64,000 nucleotides of DNA from Alternaria dauci (taxonomy: Eukaryota; Ascomycota; Dothideomycetes; Pleosporales; Pleosporaceae): contig NC_091272.1 of NCBI RefSeq assembly GCF_042100115.1, positions 2,976,001 through 3,040,000 on the forward strand. The letters run 5' to 3'. The notes under the pieces are model-generated. The model was given only the letters and a program-made list of their open reading frames with translations, was not told the origin of the DNA and did not search any database. Positions within the stretch are counted from its first letter, which is position 1. Each line of letters opens with the position of its first letter. The position numbers and the translations under genes were made by a program. Below are positions 45,916 through 56,564 of the stretch, piece after piece.

Positions 45916-48019
45916 TCACTTGAGCTTTCTCATGTGGTCTCGCTGTCTTGTGTATGTTTCGTAGTTACCACCAAAGACACATTCGAGGATGCTGGGTCCG
46001 ATGTCTTGTCCGGAACGGACGGCCTGCATGCGGTCTTGAAGGGTGTGGTACGCTTCTCTGAAGGCAGCAAATGCAAGCTTAACCTTATGGGATCCACCAG
46101 AGATGTTGTTTTCAGGGCGATTAGGATCCTGGATGGAAAGCCCGTCATACCTCTCCGGGCGGCCATCAATGCCATAGTTGGTCTGCAATTGTCAGTCGTG
46201 TAAATCTTGATCAGAATTGTATGGTATCGACATGCGAATGCTTACCTTGTCAACAATCGCTGGCGGGTGCATCTGGATGCGTTTCCGGGCCAGATCGAAC
46301 TCGCCATAATACTTTAGGAATCCTAGGAAACATTCTCCGAGGTTGTCCGGTTTAGGGGCATGCTGAATATAGCTGACAATCAAGCAGATGATACTGTACC
46401 CTCCGATTCCGCCAGTATGGACTTCGTTCAGTCCATGCATGACAAGGAACTGTTTCATGAGTGCTACCATGTAAATCATGTCAGGGTACTGTTGCTTCCA
46501 CTGTGCGAATGTGGCTTGCGCTTGCACCCCACTCAAGTTTTCGAAAGAGATGTCGACCTGAAGCCCCGTGAGAGCGTCTTCGAACTTGATAATGGGAACG
46601 CGCGCAGGAATGACCTGGGCATGGCCATTGGCTGCCAACTTGGTGTCTTTGAGCCTCCTGGCTGCTTTGTAAAGCAGACTCTTGTTGGCGTGCCTCTCGG
46701 ACATGTCCACGACAGCTTCTCCACCGTTGTAATGCCTATCGGAGACGTATACCAAATCCATATCGGCCGTGGGCAAGTAGAGACCTGCAGGAAAGGAACC
46801 AAAACACAAGATGCGCCCATTCTCTTGAGGAAACCTGCGTTGGCCCATGGCGCTGTTGACACGGTTAACCAGCTTATTACGCTGTTCGTGCTCGAAGGGC
46901 TTGGGCGCGACAAAGTCATAGAAGTCGAGAATCTCGTTGTGAAGCCTAGCATCGCGTTAGTAAAAAGATCGCATCATGAAGCGTGAGGTTCTTGTGCAAG
47001 GTTCCAGGATATAACTGGCATTGCGACCCTCAGCCGGACATGGAGCCGCAGGTTATATGAAGAACTTACCACTTTTCGGGCTCGCCAGCAAGATGTGCGT
47101 AAGGGTCGCGTGAGGGGAGCCACGGCGTTGGATCGACGTTGGGTACGGGTAACCATTCATCTACTACACCGCTCAAGGTGACCTTGCGCTTGTTGTTGTT
47201 CCTTGGGGGACGAGGTGCCCGGTGTTCGGCCAACGCAGCTTGTTGCCTATCGACAATGCTGTCAATATGCGCAATTTCGCTGAGGGAGCCTTGGACAGTC
47301 TTAGGAGCATCGTCGTCATCGTCACCAAACGAGATGAAGTCGTCATTGGCAACAACTGAGTTGTGTCCGGCAGTCTTCTCTGCCTCTTCGTTCTTCGCTT
47401 TCCGAATCAACTTGACAAAGTCGGTTCTCTTGCCTGTGGTCTCATCGGGAGGCGGCAAGGCAGTGTACGGGTCAGGGTTGGACCACTTGGGAACAGAGTC
47501 GCCATCAGCACGCTTGGTTTGCGTCCGGGCTGCCTTGGGCTCCCGCGCATCGCCTTCGCGATCTTCGCCGCCAGATTCGCCACTCTCTACTTGCATATCT
47601 GCTTCTTCGTCATCAGACAGGTCGTCCGGGTTGAGAAAGCGGTTAGGACCGTCTCCGACGCCCAGTGCGCGCTCCGGACTACCCTCGTCTTGGTGCTTGA
47701 GAAGGGCGCGCTCATAAGGGGCAGCCTTCTTGAACCCGCCCCGACGGTAGCCGTTCGCGTTGTTCCTACCGTCTGCACGAGACGAGCCTCGCGAGGCGCC
47801 ACCCCGGCCGCGCCTTCTTGATGATGCGGGGCCACGCGGCACGTTGGAATCTTCAGCAGGCGGAAAGCGGGGAGCAGGATGGCTGGACTCGAAGGTGAAT
47901 TCAGAGTGGTTGCCGTTGCGCGCCCCGCCCGGCCGATAGTTGTCGCGATCATTGCCAGTGAAGGTCATGCGATCTGCAAGTGGTGGCGGGCGCCGCGCTG
48001 GGCGATACGAGTCTCCCAT
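45916..48019 (-). CDS. cid14: non-canonical poly(A) polymerase, Trf4/Cid14 type (TRAMP complex)
   Basis: Trf4/Cid14 adds short A tails to aberrant nuclear RNAs as the catalytic subunit of TRAMP, marking them for the exosome. Three exons (48019-47070, 46945-46246, 46182-45916) give 638 residues. The first 270 or so are low-complexity: RGG-type basic repeats (SSRRRGRGGASRGSSR), then acidic stretches. The catalytic region begins near WLHNEILDFYDFVAP. The nucleotidyltransferase signature is FGSFPAGLYLPTADMDLV, with GS and the DxD aspartates in place, and the third acidic residue in LQVDISF. The PAP-associated domain includes YSIICLIVSYIQHAP, LGFLKYYGEFD and ISGGSHKVKLAFAAFREAY. Exon junctions keep phase (TG|G makes Trp at the first). 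The frame stays open upstream of Met 48019 into what looks like leader sequence; that Met is chosen because a normal N-terminus (MGDSYRPARRPPP) follows. Confidence 0.92.
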
Positions 48020-48709
48020 GGTGAGTCGCGTGTGCAGTGAGATCGGGGTGTCGCGCGCAGTAGATGGTTTGGTATGTTGTGGGCGGATGGTCGATAGCGG
48101 TGTGCTGCGGATGAACCAAGGGACATGCACGCGAAAGATTTGTCGAGACATAATGCGCATAAGCCAAGACTCTAGCGCGGCCCGTGGGTTTGTGGGGTGA
48201 GCGCGACCCAACCCCATGTTCACTCTAACTGGCCGTGAACCAGTCGGTGCGTGAGGTGAGTCGAAGACAGTCTGCGTTAACAGTGCTGGTGTCCTGGCGT
48301 CTTTCACATCTGCAATGCTACATGGCATATACACAGAGTCTCCCGACTGACCTGCCCAGAGTCTGTGGAATTACACGAGTTTGAGTGGTACGCGGCAGTT
48401 ACCTTGGATGGATCGCGAGGACGTGGCTGCGTTGATGGTACAATATAGGAACACTGGAGAAGAAATATAATACAGACGAGAGCGGAGAGACTGGAGCATA
48501 CTCATGCCTATCCGACCACACTCTCAACGTCGAAGCGCCGTCGCTCACTGTACCCATGGAATATACAAGGCTCAAACGCTATGCCCAACGCCTCAAATGC
48601 AACATTATTCCTTCATCACTCCGTGTGCTTTGTCACGGATCGTCCGTCGGCAGGCTTCGCTCTCGGTGTCGACTAGCCAAAAAGACGTGCAGCCAGCTTC
48701 CGAGCGACC
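48020..48709. other. promoter of the Trf4-type gene, pam16 3' flank
   Basis: No supported gene. The open frame that continues upstream of 48019 to 48334 is read here as leader, not coding. Confidence 0.5.
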
Positions 48710-49172
48710 TCATTCATCCTTTGTGAACTTTGGCTTGAACCCCTCCCTTAACTCTTTTTCCCTTTCTGCCATCCGTTGGTGTCCTTGCAGCTCCCTCTCA
48801 ATCCTCTCTCGCGCCCGCAATATTTTGCTCTGCAGATAGAAACTGCCACCCTTCTTAGGATCGTTTAGATCAAACAGTCTCTTGAATCGCTCGGTAACGA
48901 CCTCTGGTTCAATGTTTCCCATCTTTCCGGGACCGACGTTGAGGATCTGGCAGGCCTCGTCCATGGTGATGTTGGAGGATGAAAAGGCGCTACCACTGCC
49001 TCCCGCATTCTGGCTGGCGGCTGCGTATTTCTGTGAAGCGGCGGCTTGACGATACGATTCGGAGACGGCACGGCCTATTATTCGGGCGCCGGAGAAGACG
49101 ACTTGTGATATTATGCGGTGGGCCTGCAGACGTTAGTTGAAGATGGTGTGACAGAGACCAGAAACATACCAT
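48710..49172 (-). CDS. pam16: mitochondrial import motor subunit Pam16/Tim16, with an ATG-only first exon
   Basis: Pam16 is the J-like regulator that pairs with Pam18 in the presequence translocase motor on the matrix side of the inner membrane. Two exons give 138 residues. The first, 49172-49170, is only the ATG (ATG|GTATGT). The second, 49123-48710, starts AHRIISQVVFSGARIIGRAV, the conserved hydrophobic N-terminus, then SESYRQAAASQKYAA. The J-like domain has ITMDEACQILNV, VVTERFKRLFDLNDPKKGG, SFYLQSKILRARERIERELQ. It has DLNDPKKGGS where true J-proteins have the HPD tripeptide, as expected of Pam16. The intron has CTAAC and CTGCAG at its 3' end. Without the tiny first exon the frame would seem to start at the internal Met of MDEACQ and lose the membrane anchor. 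It diverges from the peroxin gene. Confidence 0.95.
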
Positions 49173-49877
49173 TGTGGGGAGAGAAGAGTTGCAGAGTGAG
49201 TGTGCGATGTCCGCTTGCAACCGAAAGCTGTGTGGGAGCGACTCGTGTCTATCTTGGGTGGGCGGGCGCTGTTGTCAATGAGGCCATGTCCAAAAATTCT
49301 GGGTCGCCTTCCGCGCTTTCGGCTTGCCCAGGTGCCTCCGCAGACGGCACGTGATGTCTGCAATGCCGACCAATCACGTTACGATCGCAAACTGCCATGT
49401 CTGCAACCATCTCGGTGCGCTTGACAGTGGGTTTGATTATGCAATACGGTTGGAGATGCAGGTGGAGAGAGTAATGCGACCCTGTACGCGCTTTCCACCC
49501 GTACTCTTGTAGATATTGTCGCGGGATGGGCTGGCACGAGGCTTCCGCAAGTCGCCCTCGGACTAAGACATTCACATGCTCAAAGACCCCCGCATCCTTT
49601 TCCGGCGGCAGCATCATGTGCGGCCTTACATGACACTTACTTACCTCTCTTGAGCCCCGAGTTTGCACTGTTCGAAGCCTCTCTCCCTGTATAAACACGG
49701 AGCGTGGCTGACACGAGCACGGCACTCAGCCTCGTCTGCGCAGCCAGGCGATGACGCACATCTCCATGCATGGCAGCATTAGGTCGGTAACTTCCAAGCC
49801 CGCGACAAACGTTGGTGGAAACCCAGTCGCGCCGACAACATGCTGATACCCACCTAGATACACCCTGGATTGTGCAC
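49173..49877. other. divergent promoter of pam16 and the peroxin gene
   Basis: A 705-bp interval with no supported gene. Open frames on both strands reflect base composition. Confidence 0.55.
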
Positions 49878-51633
49878 ATGTCCACCCCTTCCAAGTCCAG
49901 CAACGATGCGTCGTCTCCGCAGCCCAATTCCGGTGATTCCGTCCACGCTTCCTTCTCGCCCGCCAACCTAGGCCAGACGACACCGCAGACAAAGCTGCGA
50001 TCCGCCATACTCGTCCACCAGAAATCCCCGCTGCTCGCTGCTACCCCGCCGCAGATTACGCGCGTGCTCGCATATTCGCATCCCTTCATACTGCCTCTGA
50101 ACAAGTTTGCTGGCCTGGTGACATGGACCACCGGAGATCCGTGGGAGAGCTTTCTCCTAGTCGCGACCTTTTGGGCCGTTGTCCTGTACGGTGATGCCGT
50201 GACGAGATATGCAGGGCCCATCATAGTAGTCTCTGGCCTGATACTGGGCATGTACACGCGAAGATACTCCCCACTGTCGTCGACGGGGTGGACAGGGGAG
50301 AAGGGACAGAAGGCGCACAAACGGGTAGAGTCGGACACCAACATCAAGCACCACAAGAGCTTGGAGGAGATTGTGGATAGTCTGAAGCTCTTCACCTCGC
50401 GCTGCAACATCCTGCTGGATCCCTTTTTGCGCCTCACAGACTTCCTATCCACTCAAAGGACTGCGACCTCGGCTACTACCCGACCAGCTCTCACTGTGCT
50501 ATTCATCCGCATTCTTTTTGTATTACCGCTATGGATTGCGCTCACTCTACCACCATTCTACATCCTGACTACCAAGCGAGTCGTCTTGGCCGTAGGCACT
50601 GTGATGCTAAGTTGGCACTCACGACCTGCTCGTGTAACCCGTACCTTACTTTGGAGGTCGAGGACAGTACGACGCACTTGCGCTCTCATCACTGGCCTGG
50701 ATTTTGGCGAGATTGTATCCGTAGACAAAAAGGGTGCGCCTCCTCTGCCACCTCGAAAGAAGAGCACACAGGAAGTCGCAGCCTCATTGGCAGCTAAGCG
50801 CCGGCCTGAATCTACGGGCGTGCGCTTTACCTTTTCCATCTACGAGAACCAGCGAAGGTGGCTGGGTATCGGATGGACATCCTCTATGCTTGCTTACGAG
50901 CGAGCGTCCTGGACGGATGAGCACTTGAACCCCGTTCCGCCAAAAGAACACTTTGAATTGCCTGAAGTTGAAGGAGGCCAGTCAAGATGGCGGTGGGTGC
51001 AAGGCAGTGAGTGGAAGGTCGAAGGTGCGGACAAAGATTTCAAGGCCGACAAGGGGGCGTCCAAGGAGGACTCGGCGTGGATATACTACGACAACAAGGT
51101 GCGTACAGGTATCGCTTCTTACTTTTTATCGATACTAACCCGAACAGTGGAGAGATGGACGAAGAGGCCAAGACGGCTGGGGACGTTACACTCGGCGTCG
51201 GAAATGGTATCGCGACGCCGAGCTCGTCGAATCAACCTCATCCACAGATACCACACCCATGCCTACTCCTAAACCTGGCCCCATCGATACTTCTGGAGAT
51301 CTTGACCCTAATAATCTTACAAAGCTCTCCTCCAATCTCAGTATAGCATCCAGCACCGATCCTACTCTAGTCGACGGTGACGGTCGTGAGTATGCTGCAT
51401 CGATAGCGTCTGATACAGATGGCGCGAGCACAAAGAGCAAAAGGAGTTGGTTCAAGAAGAAGCGAACAAAGAGCACCAGCGGTAGTGTCAGCGGTGCCAC
51501 GGTCGTTAGCGACGCGGGTACGACTGGTACACGTAGAAGTGATGAAGACGATGTGCAAAGTCCTCTGGATCGCATGGCCAGAGATGAAGAGTGGAGGCTC
51601 GGCGATGACATTCGTCAACATCTGGATATTTGA
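49878..51633 (+). CDS. Pex23/Pex30-family peroxin with dysferlin domain
   Basis: Proteins of this family sit in ER and peroxisomal membranes and regulate peroxisome formation and contact sites. Two exons (49878-51098, 51148-51633) give 568 residues. The N-terminus is Ser/Pro-rich. Hydrophobic segments at about residues 80-135 (WESFLLVATFWAVVLYG and IIVVSGLILGMY) and 215-245 (VLFIRILFVLPLWIALTLPP, IL) form the reticulon-like membrane part. The dysferlin region lies at about 315-430: FTFSIYENQRRWLGIGWTSS and LAYERASWTDE make the N-terminal half, and RWRWVQGSEW, DSAWIYYDNKWRDG and YTRRRKWYRDAEL make the C-terminal half, the WxYxD and RRRKW text being diagnostic. The intron interrupts DNK|WRDG. 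The tail is acidic and Ser/Thr-rich with a KKKRTKS patch. Which Pex number applies cannot be fixed from one copy. The first ATG of the frame is 49878. Confidence 0.88.
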
Positions 51634-52082
51634 GGTAGAAGTGCACTTGAAGCACTCTTGACATTGTACATGTATTATTTGCCTTTCTGCTTGGTACATT
51701 CGCGTCTTTTCTCTACTTGAGGGCTTTCGCATGTTAATTCAAGTAGTCTTTCTAATGACTACAATAATCGTTCAAAAGATTCAAGTGTCGCCTTCTCTGT
51801 TGCTTCTCTTTAAATATATGCAGCACATCGATGTTAATGTTTTTTGGTGACCCTATCAAATACCAGCATGCCCATTCATAGCTCCACAGCATGGTGCAAA
51901 GGTCAAATCTTGTAGTGAATGATGATTGATTCATAGTCATATCTCATCTGATAATTCCAGCAGTCGTAACCCTAACATTGGCAGTTCACCCCGACCTCCA
52001 ACAATGCTGTTGCTCCATGTCCAAATCGCTCCACGGAAGTGTTATCGTTGGAAGAGATTCGAGATTCAGGGTAGTTTGACGC
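51634..52082. other. convergent 3' flanks of the peroxin and metallothionein genes
   Basis: No supported gene; A/T-rich stretches fit 3' untranslated sequence. Confidence 0.55.
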
Positions 52083-52372
52083 TTAGTGCTATTCCCCAGT
52101 CATTAGTATGAGTTCGACAGACAGACCGAGAACACTGTATCGGTGCGTCGTAGGATTTACTTACGGAGCAGGATCCGCATCCGCAGCTGGTGCAGTCGCC
52201 AGCGCACTTGCAGCTAGAGCAGTTGCTGTGTCGTTTCGTTAGCCAGAGCCCCTCCATCTTTGAGATAAAGTGTCCATCACGGTGCTGGCGCTAGCCCTGA
52301 TGCAGCGACCTTGGAGCACACCGCCGTGTACCAAACACCAAAGATTGGTTGCAATACGTACCAGGGAGACAT
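52083..52372 (-). CDS. metallothionein-like 25-residue cysteine-rich peptide
   Basis: Fungal metallothioneins bind Cu(I), Zn or Cd through closely spaced cysteines and protect against excess metal. The model has three exons: 52372-52362, 52225-52165 and 52088-52083. The product begins MSPCNCSSCKC, continues AGDCTSCGCGSC and ends SH: 25 residues with 8 cysteines, mostly CxC and CxxC. This is close in size and pattern to the 26-residue copper metallothionein of Neurospora, which has seven cysteines. Intron 1 (TG|GTACGT ... GGCTAAC ... ACAG) rebuilds a Cys codon. Intron 2 (TCC|GTAAGT ... ACTAATGAC ... ATAG) leaves a last exon of CAC TAA only. If intron 2 were retained, the frame would run on with unrelated residues. 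A TATA box about 97-103 bp upstream and a CCAA repeat in the leader fit a strongly inducible gene. Confidence 0.8.
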
Positions 52373-52387
52373 GTTGATGATGGTGAT

Positions 52388-52413
52388 TGGTTGGTTGGTT
52401 GGTTTGGTTGGTT
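52388..52413. repeat. tetranucleotide repeat (GGTT/AACC) in metallothionein leader
   Basis: Six or so imperfect units of GGTT on plus (AACC/CCAA on the sense strand of the metallothionein gene), starting 16 bp upstream of its ATG. It lies in the expected 5' untranslated region; CA-rich, unstructured leaders are common in highly translated fungal messages. Confidence 0.8.
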
Positions 52414-52468
52414 AGATTGTAAGAGTGTTGGAGCGTGATGAGCCATCAAGGTGCTGAGGGCAAGATAC

Positions 52469-52475
52469 TTATATA
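52469..52475 (-). promoter_or_regulatory. TATA box of the metallothionein gene
   Basis: TATATAA on the minus strand, 97-103 bp upstream of the ATG. Distance and sequence suit a core promoter with a short leader. Most other genes in the window lack so clear a TATA box. Confidence 0.55.
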
Positions 52476-54627
52476 GACCGGGTGGTCGCCAGCTCGCGCC
52501 GCCCGATAAGTCACTCACCGACGCAGCAGTCGACACCAAGCCCTCTGATCATGCGCGACCTTGGCCATGGCGGTGGGGTCAGATGAAGAGTGACATATCG
52601 ACTTGCTACTACTTGCTTCCTGGCCCCCCTCACCAGACCGTATATCGGGACTCCGCATCTAAGCGTGCGCTACGCTCCTTCGTCGTCGACCATACAAAAC
52701 AAAGGGGATAGAGGGAAGCAGCATTTGGTTGGTGGAGCTTCGTCGGCCAAGGGTTGGGATGGCTCACCACACTGGGTGTGTGTTGGATGTTGAGAGTTGC
52801 CGCTTCCTGCGGCGTTTCGCACAATTCCCGCATCTACCGGTATACTTGATCGGGCCGGTTGGAGGGACGCGCTCTTACAGCGTCGGGCTGATACGAGCAT
52901 CCATCGATGGTATTGGACATGGCAGTATCTGCCGCTGCAGCCGCATCACCACACTGGGCTCCACTGTGCCTTTGCTTCATTCCAAGTGCCGATCTGACCA
53001 GTAGTATGGAGGCAGACGTCGGAATTCACTTCCATAACCACGTTCTAGCGTATGAGTTGACGTCCTGCACATGTGAGACATGCTGCAGATCGCTCACAGG
53101 ACCCGTTGGTCTGGTGCCTTGTAGGGAACGGCACGGGCTACGGCACCGTCAACGTGGGATAAGCTTAGTGACTTCTGATTGAGTGCTTACGTCTCGACCA
53201 TCTACTGGCTGCGCGGTAATCTGGTGGTGGTACTGCATATACCTAGGTGTGTTCCCCGCTCTTTGGCACTGCCGGATTGTGGAACTGCCTGTTTGCTGTC
53301 CATACCTACCCTACCCGAACCCACACAACTCAAATCTTGATACCCAAACTACGCTTTCCAACAGTGCTATCTTTGGCGCCTTCCAAGGCCTGTGAGTGTA
53401 GTTGATGTAACGTGCCAGCTATGAATCTAGATCCGACACTAACTTGAAGCGCGTGATCTTATGATGATGCATAGCGCCCAAAGTAGTATGGGCCGAGAAG
53501 CCAATCGCGACGGTCCGTCGATTGAGCTATGATGCAGCTAGCGGACAACACGTGGGGAGAAGCCTCGTAGTTTTCGTGGGGACTTGCCTAGGTAACCCTG
53601 AAAAACGACATGTGCCAGAGTACAGTACATCATGAGACATGTCATCCACGTAAACGAAACAGTACAGGCGTTTAAGCGAACAGGCACTCCTAGTAAGGGA
53701 TACAACTTGGATGTCTTTGACGCGTAAGCGGAGGGCTGCTGCTGCGGTATTTAGGTACATGGCAAGATGTACACCTCTTATCCCCACACTTAAGCACAAT
53801 GCTACACTAGTACTCCATAGAAAGCAGCCACCGTGTCCCAACAGTTACAGCGAAGCAAAGCCATTTTTACCTGACAGCGATAACCGCGGTACTTCTGGAA
53901 TATGAAGCGACTAGAACCTTGAGGCGGCAGCGCTCTTGGTTTGGAGAAGACTCCATGGCTACCTACTGTGGTCATCAACTTGAAGCGATCGGCTAAACCG
54001 AAGTGTATACCTTGCTATAGATGACCTTCAGATCGTAACTGCTTTTGGTAATTGTAACAGGAAGGTAGTACGTGTGCCTAAAATGAGACGTATGGACTTG
54101 GCAGTATAGTTCAAGTCGGTCAGTCATGTGTTACTGGTTGCTCTAGATGCCTCTGGTACGGTCTATTGTCTAGTCGAAATGATGCTCGTACCAATCAAAC
54201 GACGCTCTTTGATCACATGGAGTGCAAGTGATGCTAGTTATCCAGAGACTGTCCTCAAAAGCAGAAGCTTCCTCGCTCATAGATATTCGAGACTTTGTCA
54301 TTACACCTGTACATGTAAATCTTCTCGTATGCCGCAACAGCAAGCCTCCGTCATCGTACATACACCCAGCTGATCCATTTATCCCTTCGCAGCACATGGA
54401 CCGATTCAATTGTTAGACGATGAGACCACTAATCATATCGGCCACCCTTATCTTCCGGACATATGAAGCGGCGTCAAAACATTCCCTCTGGACAACAAGT
54501 GGACCTTTTTCACCAACAAAAGAAGCTCCATACGCTATCCGACTCATTTGGCACAGGACGACAATAGCATCGAGACGTTATGGCCCCAGCACCTTGAGAA
54601 CTAACCCACAACCTCCTCGGCTTGTCC

Positions 54628-56271
54628 TTATTGTATATCCGACTTCGCCCCATTGCCCCACGCGTCCACTTCAGGCCCGGTACGGTTCTGCGGAGTACAT
54701 GTAATCTTCTCCAACACTTTGGCAGCATCGAGAACAAGCTGATCGTCTCCGTACTGACCAATGATTTGCAATCCTATAGTGTTGAAGAAAGGGTCGGCGG
54801 AATCCGAATCCTCAGACTTTTCCTCGTTGTAGGGCGCGGCTGTGGGAAGCGTGATTGCTGGTAGTCCGGCAAGACTAGCTGGAACGGTGAAGACGTCGTT
54901 CATATAAGAGTGCAACGGGTCCTTTGTCTTGACTTCGGCCAATGAGGGCGCCGTTGATGGTGCCGTAGGGCATATAATCACGTCCACACCCTCCGTCTTT
55001 GCCAAAGGTTCCTCGGAGTCGAACAGCGGGTTTGGCAACGCAAACACCCGATTGAAGTCTTGTTGTACAAGTCTGCGAACTTTCTGTGCTTGTATGAAGT
55101 AGTTGTCCATGGCCTGCGCGCTGAGTGAAAAAGCTCCGAGTAGTATGCGTCGCTGAACTTCTGGACCGAAACCTTGACCTCGAGTCTTGGCAAAGAGGAC
55201 ACTTTCTGGAGTTCCATCGATGCCTTGTGCTCTACTACCGAAGCGTACTCCATCATACTTTGCAAGGTTGCTAGATGCCTCGGCTGGTGCAAGGACATAG
55301 TAAGCTGATAGCGCTTGCTGGGTTGTGGGTAGTCGGACAGGATACAAAGTATGACCACGATCCCACAAGTGCCTGAGTCGAAGAAGCCAGGCTTTTCGAA
55401 CGGCCGGCTGCAGTGTGTCAATGTTGTAATCGAGAGGGACGCCTATCCTCAGTGATGTTGGTCGGCTTTCTGTACGGAATTTTGCACGGGTGGTATTGGA
55501 AACGGAAGTCGGGTCACGCGCATCGTGGATGTTGAGCTTGTCTGTACTTGGTCAGGAACATGAATTTTGCAATTTGCAGCTCACAAAAACTCACCAAAGA
55601 CTTGCTTCACACTCGCGACGTTCCTGCCAAATATCCCAACAGTGTCGAGAGAGTTGGCATAAGCAATCACACCCCATCTCGATATCAGTCCGTAGCTTGG
55701 CTTGAATCCAATGACACTCGTGTACGCAGCAGGGAGCCGTACAGAGCCTCCCGTATCGGTACCCAGTGCACTAATTGTCTCAGCACATGGTCCATCCTCG
55801 TCGGCAACAAAACACTTACGCCCAACATTGCGAAGTCGCGACAGCAAGCGCGCTTCCGCCAGAGCTTCCCCCCGCGCTTGCTTCCTCTCCGTCATATCTC
55901 TGCATCTTGACCGGTCCGAAATGTGAATGTGTCGAGTGCGATCCCATGCCGAATTCGTCCATGTTCGTCTTGCCCACCACCACGGCACCCTCATCCTGGA
56001 GGAGCTTCACCACCGTCGCGTCGTATGGGCTGCTAAAGTCCTTGAGGATTCCCGACGAGGCAGTAGTCTTCAAGTCCTTTGTGCAGATGTTGTCTTTTAT
56101 CGCGATTGGCTTGTCGGTGACGCTGTTGGCGGCGTGTTCGCCGACGGCATTCGATCTGGCGGCATCGTTGCGAGTGAGGACGGCCAGATCGACAAACGAG
56201 TTGAACGCATTGAGGTGTCTATATTTTGAGTGGTTCAACAAATATGTCTTTGCATACTTGGAGAGGGACAT
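54628..56271 (-). CDS. her2: mitochondrial glutamyl-tRNA(Gln) amidotransferase subunit A (GatA/Her2)
   Basis: This subunit releases ammonia from glutamine and passes it to the GatB partner, which converts misacylated Glu-tRNA(Gln) to Gln-tRNA(Gln) in mitochondria. Three exons (56271-55820, 55770-55595, 55541-54628) give 513 residues. The amidase signature is complete: the catalytic Lys in PIAIKDNI (residue 59), the cis-Ser in [13 protein letters not shown] and the nucleophile Ser in [13 protein letters not shown]; intron 1 falls just before the last block. [25 protein letters not shown] and [12 protein letters not shown] are GatA-specific rather than general amidase text. The C-terminal part has [18 protein letters not shown] and [20 protein letters not shown]. 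No strong presequence is seen at the N-terminus, as in other fungal members. It lies 293 bp downstream of bud13 on the same strand. Confidence 0.93.
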
Positions 56272-56564
56272 GGAGGGTGGGACGCATCACCGGCGCGTGG
56301 TCGCGAGTGGCATGTCGGAACTTGGGAGCGGGACAAAAAGTCGTCACGACGTCATGTGAGGGCGTGGACTGACTCGCACACTCAACATTACATGCGATTG
56401 CGAGAACCAATGGACTGTAACAGAATGTCATACAAAAGTGCTGGAAGGTCTATATTGTACAGCTTGTTGTATGTAATAATCCCAAACGCCTCGCTATGCA
56501 GATAATATCCATGCCGTGTCACTATACAAGCACAAGAGAGCTTGGTAGCAGTAGATCAAGAAGC

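Larger units (their letters stand above)
52373..54627. other. 2.25-kb intergenic interval
   Basis: The left end holds the metallothionein promoter. No other gene can be supported. CCTAGGT words occur at 53241-53248 and about 53588. Small frames on both strands show no domain or signal peptide. Confidence 0.5.

Noticed and set aside
48020..48334. Upstream extension of the Trf4-type protein by about 105 residues
   Set aside because: The extension contains several Met residues but no conserved text, and a natural N-terminus starts at 48019; treated as leader.
52165..52257. 63-codon frame reading the metallothionein exon without splicing
   Set aside because: It lacks the true N-terminus and runs into intron 2, where the Cys pattern stops; the spliced model explains all signals.
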